The position numbers were made by a program, and so were the translations under genes. The notes below the pieces were generated by a model, which worked only from the letters and a program-made list of their open reading frames with translations, ran no database searches and had not been told where the DNA came from. Source: JBGTBQ01 sp041749275 (GTDB lineage Bacteria; Acidobacteriota; Blastocatellia; Pyrinomonadales; Pyrinomonadaceae). Taken from it: 10,751 nucleotides of DNA. The stretch is from NCBI GenBank assembly GCA_041749275.1, contig JBGTBQ010000177.1:1-10751 (forward strand), read 5' to 3'. This document shows positions 1 through 5,982 of the stretch, in pieces. Numbering within the stretch: the stretch's first letter is position 1; each line of letters begins with the position of its first letter.

Positions 1-1
1 C

Positions 2-1315
2 CGCCGCCGCGAGGCCGCCGAACGCGCGCGTCAGGCCGCCATCGCCCGCGCCCTCTACCTCGCGCGCATCCGCGCACAGGATCAGTCCTACCGCGACGAG
101 ACAACCGCCAACATCCTGAAAGACGACACCACGGGCGAAGATTTGGAAGTGCGCCGCGTCGCCGTTCAGGCGCTCGAAGGTCAAGCCGGGACAGTGGTCG
201 TGATGGAGCCGAAGACGGGGCGCGTGCTGACGGTCGTCAATCAGGATTGGGCGCTTCGCAGGGGCTTCAAGCCGTGCTCGACCATCAAGATTGTGACTGG
301 CTTGGCCGGTCTGTCGGAGAAGGTGATTGACCCGGTGCAAACCGTCAACATCGGCGAGGGATCGTTTCACCTCGACCTCACGGATTCGCTCGCCTTCTCG
401 AACAATGGCTACTTCCAGAAGGTCGGCGGCGAGGTCGGCTTCGATAAGATGATGGAGTACGCCCGCAAGATGGGCCTCGGTCAGCCGACCGGCATCAACC
501 ATTCGTTCGAGTCGCCGGGCCGTCTGCCTGTCTTCAAGCAAGGCTGGGCAACCAACCGCATGTCCTCGCACGGCGACGACATCGAAGTGACGGCCATCCA
601 ACTCGCCAACATGGCCTCGGCCATCGCCAACGGCGGCAAACTTCTCGTCCCGCACCTGCCGCGCACGCCGCAGGAAAACGTTAACTTCAAACGCGAGGTC
701 AAACGCGAGATTGACGTGCCGCGGGAGCACATGCAGCGCGTCTTGCCCGGCATGATCGGCGCGGTCAACTACGGCACGGCCAAACGCGCCTACGATCCTT
801 TGCAGACGGTGGCGGGCAAGACCGGCTCCTGCATCGAACAGAGCGCACAGCGTCCGTGGGTCGGTCTGTTCACCTCGTTCGCGCCCGTGCATGATCCGAA
901 AATCGCCGTCGCGGTTATCCTCCGCGGCTCCGGCGCGCGTGGCAAGTACGCCTCGGCGGTCGCCGGTGACATCTACCGCAATCTCCACCAACGCTTCGGC
1001 ATCCGTCCGGGCAGCGCCCCCGCGCTTGCCAACGACCAACTCGCGCCGCGACCGAAGATTGATGCGCGCCGGGCCGAACTGGTCAGCGACGAAGGCAAGG
1101 ACGAAGAGGCGACCGAAGCTGAAGCATTCGTCGTGACCGAAGCGACCGACGCCGCCACCCAGAGTCCGACGACCGGCACACAGTCCAACGTCCAGAAAAC
1201 GTCCAAGACCTATCAGCGGCCCGCGAGCGCGGCTCCCGCAACGAAGTCGCCCGCGTCGGAACCGCAGCCCAACGACGGGACGGTGCGCCCGCGCCGCGTC
1301 TCTCCTGAAAATTAG
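2..1315 (+). CDS. Penicillin-binding transpeptidase, 5'-truncated
   Basis: This is the C-terminal 437 residues of a serine DD-transpeptidase that cross-links peptidoglycan outside the inner membrane. The frame is open from base 2 with no credible start, so the gene begins upstream of the window; the TTG at 143 is not a real start. All three active-site motifs of the family are visible: SxxK as STIK (nucleophile Ser codon at 278, Lys at 287), SxN as SNN (398-406) and KTGS (818-829). Before the domain lies an Arg/Ala/Glu-rich, probably helical stretch (visible residues 1-45), which would link to a membrane anchor outside the window. After the domain comes a tail of about 100 residues rich in Ala, Thr, Pro, Ser and Glu, with no recognisable fold and presumably flexible. 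I infer a class B-like or stand-alone transpeptidase; without the N-terminus, neither PBP class nor gene name can be fixed. A strong terminator follows 30 nt after the stop. Confidence 0.88.
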   Translation, partial: RRREAAERARQAAIARALYLARIRAQDQSYRDETTANILKDDTTGEDLEVRRVAVQALEGQAGTVVVMEPKTGRVLTVVNQDWALRRGFKPCSTIKIVTGLAGLSEKVIDPVQTVNIGEGSFHLDLTDSLAFSNNGYFQKVGGEVGFDKMMEYARKMGLGQPTGINHSFESPGRLPVFKQGWATNRMSSHGDDIEVTAIQLANMASAIANGGKLLVPHLPRTPQENVNFKREVKREIDVPREHMQRVLPGMIGAVNYGTAKRAYDPLQTVAGKTGSCIEQSAQRPWVGLFTSFAPVHDPKIAVAVILRGSGARGKYASAVAGDIYRNLHQRFGIRPGSAPALANDQLAPRPKIDARRAELVSDEGKDEEATEAEAFVVTEATDAATQSPTTGTQSNVQKTSKTYQRPASAAPATKSPASEPQPNDGTVRPRRVSPEN

Positions 1316-1344
1316 CGTAAGGTTTAAAGTTCAACCCGGTCACT

Positions 1345-1393
1345 TCAAGGCTCAAAGTTTGGTCGAAACTCAAACTTTGAGCCTTGAGTTTTT
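1345..1393 (+). terminator. Intrinsic terminator of the PBP gene
   Basis: A perfect 17-bp stem pairs 1345-1361 with 1371-1387 around a 9-nt loop. A T-tract (1389-1393) follows directly on the + strand. It begins 30 nt after the PBP stop codon and there is no T-tract on the other side, so it should act on rightward transcription only. The stem is AT-richer than its surroundings, and its core resembles the palindrome at 4858-4871. Confidence 0.85.
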
Positions 1394-1418
1394 GGGTCAT
1401 AAATTTACATCCTTTTCC

Positions 1419-1448
1419 TTGACACCATTTGAAAGATTGTTGCAGTAT
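1419..1448 (+). promoter_or_regulatory. Candidate sigma-70 promoter for the TPR gene
   Basis: A perfect -35 hexamer TTGACA (1419-1424) is followed after 18 nt by a weak -10, CAGTAT (1443-1448), which matches three of six consensus positions. It lies just downstream of the PBP terminator, in a locally AT-rich patch, where a new promoter would be expected. The weak -10 keeps confidence low. Confidence 0.4.
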
Positions 1449-1636
1449 CACGGCGCGAAAAGCGTTCCCGACACCCGTTCGAAAACCCTTAACATTGTTC
1501 CCTTTCGGAAGTGGCCTGCGAACGCGCCCCGCCAAATACGGCAACTGGCCGGAAACGGCGTGCATCTGAAAAGTTACGCGACGCCGGTAAGTCAGGCTTC
1601 GCGCTCCCTAAGAATCGAATTTCAGCAACAACGCAC

Positions 1637-1642
1637 GGAGGA
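1637..1642 (+). promoter_or_regulatory. Ribosome binding site deciding the TPR start
   Basis: GGAGGA lies 10 nt before the ATG at 1653. It selects this ATG, which opens a clean signal peptide, over the open frame further upstream. It is one of the few good Shine-Dalgarno sequences in the window. Confidence 0.75.
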
Positions 1643-1652
1643 TTTGGGACCG

Positions 1653-2816
1653 ATGAAAAACGCTTTAAGCTTTCTGATGACCATTGCATTAGCCGCCGTC
1701 TTCGCGTTGCCGGCGTTCGCGCAGGATGCGACTACGCAGGAAAACGAGGCGCGGGCGGCCCTCTATCAAAAATTTCTCGACAACTACAAAGGTCAGCCGG
1801 AGCAGCAGAAGGTTGCCTACCAGACCGGCAAAGAGTACGTCGGCAAATACAGCGGACTCACCGACCCAAGCGATGTTCAGATCGTGGACTTTGTCAGAAA
1901 GTGGGTCTCCAAGTACGAGAAGGCGGACCGCGATTTCAGGTTCTGGGCGGCCATTGAGAAGGGTGATTTTGCCGCCGCCGCTCCGCTCGGTCGTCAGATG
2001 CTTGGCGAGGAACCCGATAACGTCCGCATTAATCTCGTCCTCGGTCGCACCGGTTATGTTGCCGTCAGCAAAGGCGACAAGAACGCGAGCAACGACGCTC
2101 TCGGCTTCATCCGGCGCACCATGCAACTCGTCGAAGCGGGGAAAACGACGGACAACTGGGCGCCCTTCTTAAACAAGGACGACACGCTCGGCTGGCTCAA
2201 CTATATGGAGGGCTTCCTGCTGCTTGATGCCCAGCCTGACGCGGCGGTCAAGTCACTCATCAAGGCTGCCCAGTCGAACGGCGCGGCCAGCAAAGAGCCG
2301 ACCACTTACGACACGTTGGCCTACCTCTACACCAAGGAGTACCAGAAGGCCGCCACCGAATACCAGAAGAAATTCCCCGACGGCACGGAGATCACGCCGG
2401 AGCTGAAGCCTGAATATGATCGGCTTCAGTGGCAGCTCGATAAGATCAAAGATCGCATCATTGATGCTTATGCGCGCTCCGTCGCTTCGAGCATGAAGCC
2501 TGAGCATCAGACCGCGAAGGCAAAGGCGATGACGCAGTTGACTGCGATCTACAAAAGCCGGAACAACGACTCGGACGCCGGTCTGAAGGAACTGATCGCG
2601 GGCGTGATGGCGAAGCCGCTGATGCTGCCCGGACAGGAACCGACACCGGCGCCGGCGCCGGCGCCGACCACGACTACGACGAGCACCGCGACCACCACGG
2701 GCGGCAGCCCGCAGACGAGTCAGGCAGGCATGGCAACGCCCAGCACCGGCGCGGCCAAGCCGGGGCCGGGCGCCAAGCCGAGTGCGACTCCGGCCAGCAC
2801 GACTCCGAGGCCGTAA
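1653..2816 (+). CDS. Secreted TPR-like protein with Pro/Thr-rich tail
   Basis: The product is 387 residues. Residues 1-23 form a classical signal peptide (MKN, then a hydrophobic Leu/Ala core, ending AFA before Gln24), so the mature protein is exported. Residues 24 to about 325 are mostly helical, with alternating aromatic and small residues typical of tetratricopeptide-like repeats: for example the segments around 95-130 (FRFWAAIEKGDFAAAAPLG) and 185-255. No single repeat matches TPR consensus strongly and there are no catalytic motifs. The last 60 or so residues are Pro, Ala, Thr, Ser and Gly only, including a PAPAPAP run encoded by three GGCGCC units, a spacer-like tail. The start is fixed by the ribosome site at 1637. 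A monocistronic unit is likely, because terminators lie on both sides. I do not recognise a named family; a periplasmic scaffold or repeat protein is the safest description. Confidence 0.8.
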   Translation: MKNALSFLMTIALAAVFALPAFAQDATTQENEARAALYQKFLDNYKGQPEQQKVAYQTGKEYVGKYSGLTDPSDVQIVDFVRKWVSKYEKADRDFRFWAAIEKGDFAAAAPLGRQMLGEEPDNVRINLVLGRTGYVAVSKGDKNASNDALGFIRRTMQLVEAGKTTDNWAPFLNKDDTLGWLNYMEGFLLLDAQPDAAVKSLIKAAQSNGAASKEPTTYDTLAYLYTKEYQKAATEYQKKFPDGTEITPELKPEYDRLQWQLDKIKDRIIDAYARSVASSMKPEHQTAKAKAMTQLTAIYKSRNNDSDAGLKELIAGVMAKPLMLPGQEPTPAPAPAPTTTTTSTATTTGGSPQTSQAGMATPSTGAAKPGPGAKPSATPASTTPRP

Positions 2817-2908
2817 GCGAAAGCAAACTCCCCGGCGCGGGCAGCATGTGCTTTGGCCCTGATGCTGGGGAAGATAGTCAATCGAAAATTTAGTTCTCCT
2901 CCGTGAGC

Positions 2909-2954
2909 GCCGGGCGTGCCGTTTGAGATACTTCAAAGGCACGCCCGGCTTTTT
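2909..2954 (+). terminator. Intrinsic terminator of the TPR gene
   Basis: GCCGGGCGTGCC (2909-2920) pairs perfectly with GGCACGCCCGGC (2938-2949). After a one-base bulge, the stem continues with five A/T-rich pairs (2922-2926 with 2933-2937). A T-tract, 2950-2954, follows at once. It lies about 90 nt after the TPR stop. Its last T is also the first base of the extended -10 element of the rnc promoter. Confidence 0.9.
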
Positions 2955-2962
2955 GCTACAAT
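2954..2962 (+). promoter_or_regulatory. Extended -10 promoter for rnc
   Basis: TGC followed by TACAAT (2957-2962) matches an extended -10 (TGn plus five of six hexamer bases). No good -35 exists at the normal distance, which extended -10 promoters tolerate. The expected start of transcription, near 2969, is only about five bases before the rnc ATG at 2974, so the mRNA would have almost no leader. Confidence 0.6.
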
Positions 2963-2973
2963 CTCGGTCTGAC

Positions 2974-3765
2974 ATGCATCAAGACACGTCGCTCAATCAC
3001 GATCTTGCGGAACTCGAAGAGGCGCTCCTCTACACCTTTCACGACCGCGAACTGTTGGAGCGTGCCGTCACCCACCGCTCGTGGGCGCACGAGAACGTCA
3101 CCGCGGGAGAGAGTGAGAAGGCGCGGCACATACACAATGAGGCGCTCGAATTCGTCGGCGACTCGGTGCTCGGCTTAGTCGTCGCGGACACGCTCTTCCG
3201 TTCACATCCGGAGGGAACTGAGGGCGAGTTGTCGCGCATGAAGCACCGGCTGGTGAGCGCGCAGACGCTGGCGCGCGCGGCGAAGCGACTGCGGCTCGGT
3301 GAGTATCTGCGGATGGGACGCGGCGAGGAGAAGACCGGGGGGCGGCGCAAGCGCGCGCTCCTCGCCGACGCCTTCGAGGCGGTGCTCGCGGCCATCTACG
3401 TTGATGGCGGCTTCGACCCCGCCGCCGAGTTCGTCCGCCACGCACTCGCGCTGGAGTTCGCCGAAGCCTCGCCCGAAGCGGCGGCGGCAGCCGACTTCAA
3501 GACCCTGCTTCAGGAACGGCTTCAGGCCGCGCGCCACGTCGCTCCGCAGTACAGTCTCGTCGAACATCACGGCCCCCCGCACGCGCGTTTCTTCCATGTC
3601 GAAGTCTACTGGGACGCCGGGCGCGTGCGCGGCGAAGGCCACACCATCAAGGCCGCCGAGATGGACGCCGCGTGCCGCGCCCTCGAACAACTTTCGGAAG
3701 CGAGCGATGAGCAGGAGGCAGACGGCGAGGGCGGAAGGCAGGAGCCGGAGGCGGGGCAGGAATAA
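2974..3765 (+). CDS. rnc: Ribonuclease III
   Basis: RNase III is a homodimeric, Mg2+-dependent endonuclease that cuts double-stranded RNA, including rRNA precursors and structured mRNAs. The 263-residue product shows both expected domains. The catalytic RNase III domain is residues 11-160, with signature NEALEFVGD (55-63) and later ADAFEAV; Glu56, Glu59, Asp63, Asp132 and Glu135 correspond to the metal-binding and catalytic residues E38, E41, D45, D114 and E117 of the E. coli enzyme. The double-stranded RNA-binding domain is residues 174-241. The frame stays open upstream to an ATG at 2923, but that lies inside the TPR terminator and before the promoter, so ATG 2974 is chosen; no Shine-Dalgarno precedes it. 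Residues 244-263 are a Glu/Gly/Gln-rich tail beyond the usual end of the family, encoded by a purine-rich repeat. lepB follows after 112 nt. Confidence 0.95.
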   Translation: MHQDTSLNHDLAELEEALLYTFHDRELLERAVTHRSWAHENVTAGESEKARHIHNEALEFVGDSVLGLVVADTLFRSHPEGTEGELSRMKHRLVSAQTLARAAKRLRLGEYLRMGRGEEKTGGRRKRALLADAFEAVLAAIYVDGGFDPAAEFVRHALALEFAEASPEAAAAADFKTLLQERLQAARHVAPQYSLVEHHGPPHARFFHVEVYWDAGRVRGEGHTIKAAEMDAACRALEQLSEASDEQEADGEGGRQEPEAGQE

Positions 3766-3840
3766 TCCGATGCGCGATTCAAGATTTTTAAGCGACATCC
3801 CTCGACGAGACTCTTGCTCCCGTCTCCTACTCTGCCCCGC
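3711..3840. repeat. Purine-arm/pyrimidine-arm inverted repeat at the rnc 3' end
   Basis: The left side (3711-3760) is a purine-rich run of GGCAG/GGCGG/GGAGG-type words inside the end of rnc. The right side (about 3811-3840) is pyrimidine-rich. GCGGGGCAG at 3751-3759 pairs perfectly with CTGCCCCGC at 3832-3840 across 72 nt, and neighbouring bases pair imperfectly. The right arm ends exactly where the -35 of the lepB promoter begins. Similar composition and layout are seen at 4816-4953 and 5844-5982. Confidence 0.5.
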
Positions 3841-3869
3841 TTGACCGTTTCAAGCCACGTCACTACGAT
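3841..3869 (+). promoter_or_regulatory. Sigma-70-type promoter for lepB
   Basis: TTGACC (3841-3846, five of six consensus bases) and TACGAT (3864-3869, four of six) are separated by the ideal 17 nt. The predicted transcription start, about 3876, falls two bases before the lepB ATG, so the mRNA would be leaderless. This agrees with the absence of a Shine-Dalgarno. Confidence 0.65.
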
Positions 3870-3877
3870 GAATTGAT

Positions 3878-4807
3878 ATGAACATTGAGCATAGGGAAGA
3901 GCGCATTACGGTGGAGACGGTGCGCGCGCGGGCGCCGGAGGCGAACGGAGCGAAGGAGACATCCGAGGCCGTTGAGACGCATGGGCCGCCGCGCACGGTG
4001 TTGCGCGAATACTTCGAGTCGCTCATCGTGACGGCGATTATGGCATTCTTCGGCATGACGTTTATCGTGCAGGCCGTCAAGGTGCCGACCGGCTCGATGC
4101 AGAACACGATTCTCATCGGCGACCATCTGCTCGTCAACAAGTTCATCTTCGCGCCCGGCCCCATCATGCCCTTCCTTCCGCAACGCGACATCCGCCGCGG
4201 AGACATCATCGTGTTCAAGTACCCCGGCAAGTTTCAGGGCGAGGAGAGGTTTCGCGACAACCCCAACGTAGATGACACGCTGGAGAACAACCTGCCTTTC
4301 AAGACTAATTACGTGAAGCGCGTCATCGGACTGCCCGGCGATGTGGTCGAGGTGCGCGGCACGCGTGTGTTCATAAACGATCAGCCGCGCGCCGAGCATG
4401 TAATCTCCGTCAGAAACCCGCCGGACGACGACCCGGAGACGCTGGAGAGAGAGGACAGCGCCCCGCTCGACATTCTTGAGAACCCGTCGCCGTCGGCGGG
4501 GTCGTCTTATAACGTTTATTGGGACCCGGAGCGACAGCCGGCGCCGAGCGTGCAATCCGTAACGCAAGGCGAAAAGTTCATCGTTCCCGCTGGTCATTAT
4601 TTCACCATGGGCGACAACCGTGATAACAGTTTGGACGGGCGCTACTGGGGCTTCGTGCCGCGCGAGTTGGTCATCGGTCGCGCGATGTTCGTCTATTGGT
4701 CTTTCGACGAGAGCAAGCCCCGCGGCAATATCGCCTTTCCCTTCAATTACGTTTCGGACTTCATCACGAACACGCGCTGGAGCCGCACCGGCACGCTCAT
4801 CAGATAG
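3878..4807 (+). CDS. lepB: Signal peptidase I
   Basis: Signal peptidase I (family S26) removes signal peptides from exported preproteins at the outer face of the inner membrane, using a Ser/Lys dyad. The 309-residue product has a hydrophilic cytoplasmic N-terminus (1-45), one membrane helix (about 49-67) and then the catalytic domain. Nucleophile Ser73 sits in PTGSM and general base Lys147 in YVKRVIGLPGD; the conserved GDNRDNS block is at 245-251. An Asp/Glu/Pro/Ser-rich insertion (about 175-225) separates the Lys motif from the GDNRDNS block, within the size variation of the family. ATG 3878 is chosen because it follows a good promoter by only a few bases; no Shine-Dalgarno is seen. Likely substrates encoded nearby are the proteins at 1653, 7235 (minus strand) and 10642. 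A complex hairpin with a T-tract follows the stop. Confidence 0.95.
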   Translation: MNIEHREERITVETVRARAPEANGAKETSEAVETHGPPRTVLREYFESLIVTAIMAFFGMTFIVQAVKVPTGSMQNTILIGDHLLVNKFIFAPGPIMPFLPQRDIRRGDIIVFKYPGKFQGEERFRDNPNVDDTLENNLPFKTNYVKRVIGLPGDVVEVRGTRVFINDQPRAEHVISVRNPPDDDPETLEREDSAPLDILENPSPSAGSSYNVYWDPERQPAPSVQSVTQGEKFIVPAGHYFTMGDNRDNSLDGRYWGFVPRELVIGRAMFVYWSFDESKPRGNIAFPFNYVSDFITNTRWSRTGTLIR

Positions 4808-4815
4808 ATGACGAA

Positions 4816-4953
4816 AGGCAGACGGCAGGTCAAGAGTTGATGCATTGTAAGCTCGAAGCTCAAACTTGAGCCGAGATTTGACTTTCGACATCTCGAATCT
4901 CAAACCTCACATGCTTCCGCCTCCGGCCCCTGTCGTCCGCCTCCTGTTTTTTT
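4816..4953 (+). terminator. Compound hairpin and T-tract after lepB
   Basis: Outer arms AGGCAGACGGCAGG (4816-4829) and CCTGTCGTCCGCCT (4929-4942) pair along 14 positions with one mismatch and one G-U. Between them lie smaller palindromes: GCTCAAACTTGAGC (4858-4871), and CGAGAT (4872-4877) with ATCTCG (4890-4895). Seven T's (4947-4953) follow the outer arm on the + strand. Position after lepB and the T-tract suggest transcription termination, but the long span makes a mobile or dispersed repeat equally plausible. It fills most of the lepB-yihY gap. Confidence 0.5.
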
Positions 4954-4975
4954 ACGAGTCAAGAAGGGTGGGAAT

Positions 4976-5875
4976 ATGATCGCGTCGTTGAGCTTGGGCG
5001 GTTTGAGTTGGAAGGAGCTGGCAAAGCGCATCTGGGCCGAGATGGTGGAGGATGACATCTTCGGTCGCGCCGCGCAGCTTTCATACTATTTCCTGCTCTC
5101 TCTCTTTCCCGCACTCCTTTTCCTTACGACGTTGCTCGGTTATCTGGCGGACGAGAACGGGGCGCTGCGTGACAGTCTGTTCAGATACTTGAGCGCGGTG
5201 CTGCCCGGCGAAGCCTCGCAGCTCGTCAGTAAGACCGTCATTGATGTGACGGAAGGGAGCGGCGGCGGCAAGCTCTCTTTCGGCGTTCTCGCCGCGCTCT
5301 GGGCGGCGTCGAACGGCATGGGCGCGATCAGCGAATCGTTGAACGTGGCCTACGATGTAAAGGAGAGCCGCCCGTGGTGGCGCTCGCGCCTCTCGTCTAT
5401 CTTTCTCACGCTCTCGCTCGCCACTCTCATCATCTCGGCGCTCTTACTCGTGCTCTATGGACACGGGCTGGCGGAACTGGTCGCGGGCCGGTTCGGACTG
5501 GGTGCAGCGTTCGAGTGGTCGTGGAAGATATTACAATGGCCGATTGTCCTCATCTTCGTGCTGCTGGCCTACGCGCTAATCTACTATTTCGCGCCTAATC
5601 TCCCGGACCAAAAATGGCAATGGATCACGCCCGGCTCCATCATCGGCGTCGTGCTGTGGCTCCTCGTCTCGTTCGGCTTCAAGTCCTATCTCGCTTTTTT
5701 CAATACCTACAGCACGACCTACGGCTCGCTCGGCGCGGTCATCATTCTCATGCTCTGGTTCTACTTCACGGGTGCGGCGATTCTCATCGGCGGCGAGATC
5801 AATGCCGAGATCGAGCACGAGATAAAGAGACAGGAAGACGAAGAGATGGGGAGAGGTGGAGACGTGGAAGAGTAG
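4976..5875 (+). CDS. YihY/BrkB family inner-membrane protein
   Basis: This is a 299-residue polytopic inner-membrane protein of the YihY/BrkB family, once mislabelled RNase BN; its biochemical role is not established. Six hydrophobic segments are seen at about 36-58, 100-125, 138-166, 184-206, 216-241 and 248-272. The family's conserved early stretch is present (AAQLSYYFLLSLFPALLFL, residues 32-50), as is the late GGEINAEIEHE region. The start is ATG 4976 with a modest purine-rich ribosome site (AGAAGG, 4962-4967). The last 10 residues (EMGRGGDVEE) extend past the usual end and are encoded by a GA-rich arm complementary to the octamer array at 5951-5982. The gene faces the peptidase convergently, about 105 nt stop to stop. 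Family call is firm; no symbol is assigned because function and orthology are not certain. Confidence 0.9.
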   Translation: MIASLSLGGLSWKELAKRIWAEMVEDDIFGRAAQLSYYFLLSLFPALLFLTTLLGYLADENGALRDSLFRYLSAVLPGEASQLVSKTVIDVTEGSGGGKLSFGVLAALWAASNGMGAISESLNVAYDVKESRPWWRSRLSSIFLTLSLATLIISALLLVLYGHGLAELVAGRFGLGAAFEWSWKILQWPIVLIFVLLAYALIYYFAPNLPDQKWQWITPGSIIGVVLWLLVSFGFKSYLAFFNTYSTTYGSLGAVIILMLWFYFTGAAILIGGEINAEIEHEIKRQEDEEMGRGGDVEE

Positions 5876-5982
5876 AGAGAGGGAAGATGAGAGATAGGGA
5901 AGAATACAGACAGAGGCGCGTGGAGACGTTTGATGAGACGGCTTCTTTCTCCCCGTCTCCCCGTCTCCCCGTCTCCCCGTCT
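5844..5982. repeat. GA-rich arm with a tandem CCCCGTCT array at the convergent junction
   Basis: Four perfect tandem copies of CCCCGTCT occupy 5951-5982. The last T is also part of the stop codon of the minus-strand peptidase. The segment 5844-5864, inside the end of the YihY gene, matches the reverse complement of the array at about 18 of 21 positions, so the region can form a long imperfect hairpin between the two converging genes. Bases 5876-5950 are otherwise purine-rich with no gene. It may limit read-through in both directions; no T-tract supports a classical terminator. Confidence 0.6.

Larger units (their letters stand above)
1394..1652. other. Long leader region before the TPR gene, no gene seen
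   Basis: This 259-nt stretch separates the PBP terminator from the ATG of the next gene. It holds a possible promoter near its left end (1419-1448) and a Shine-Dalgarno at its right end (1637-1642), so it would be transcribed as a leader of about 195 nt. It contains several short complementary GC-rich segments, but I do not recognise any riboswitch or leader-peptide signature. The frame of the downstream gene happens to be open through it from 1359, but that opening begins inside the terminator hairpin, so I do not treat it as coding. Confidence 0.5.

Noticed and set aside
1359..1652. N-terminal extension of the TPR gene, open for 98 codons upstream
   Set aside because: It begins inside the terminator stem, would hide the signal peptide in the interior, and the good ribosome site is at 1637-1642.
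2923..2973. Upstream ATG start for RNase III
   Set aside because: It lies in the loop region of the TPR terminator and upstream of the extended -10, and family members begin near residue 1 of the shorter form.
3868..3876. Two-codon ORF (ATG AAT TGA) ending one base before the lepB ATG
   Set aside because: If the promoter at 3841 is correct, this lies mostly upstream of the transcript start. A start-stop of this size occurs often by chance.
3863..4903. A 346-codon minus-strand open frame opposite lepB
   Set aside because: The lepB catalytic motifs fix the coding strand. The antisense product has no recognisable domain and runs through the lepB promoter and terminator regions.
5951..5982. CRISPR array
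   Set aside because: The units are 8 bp and directly abutting with no spacers, so this is a simple tandem repeat.
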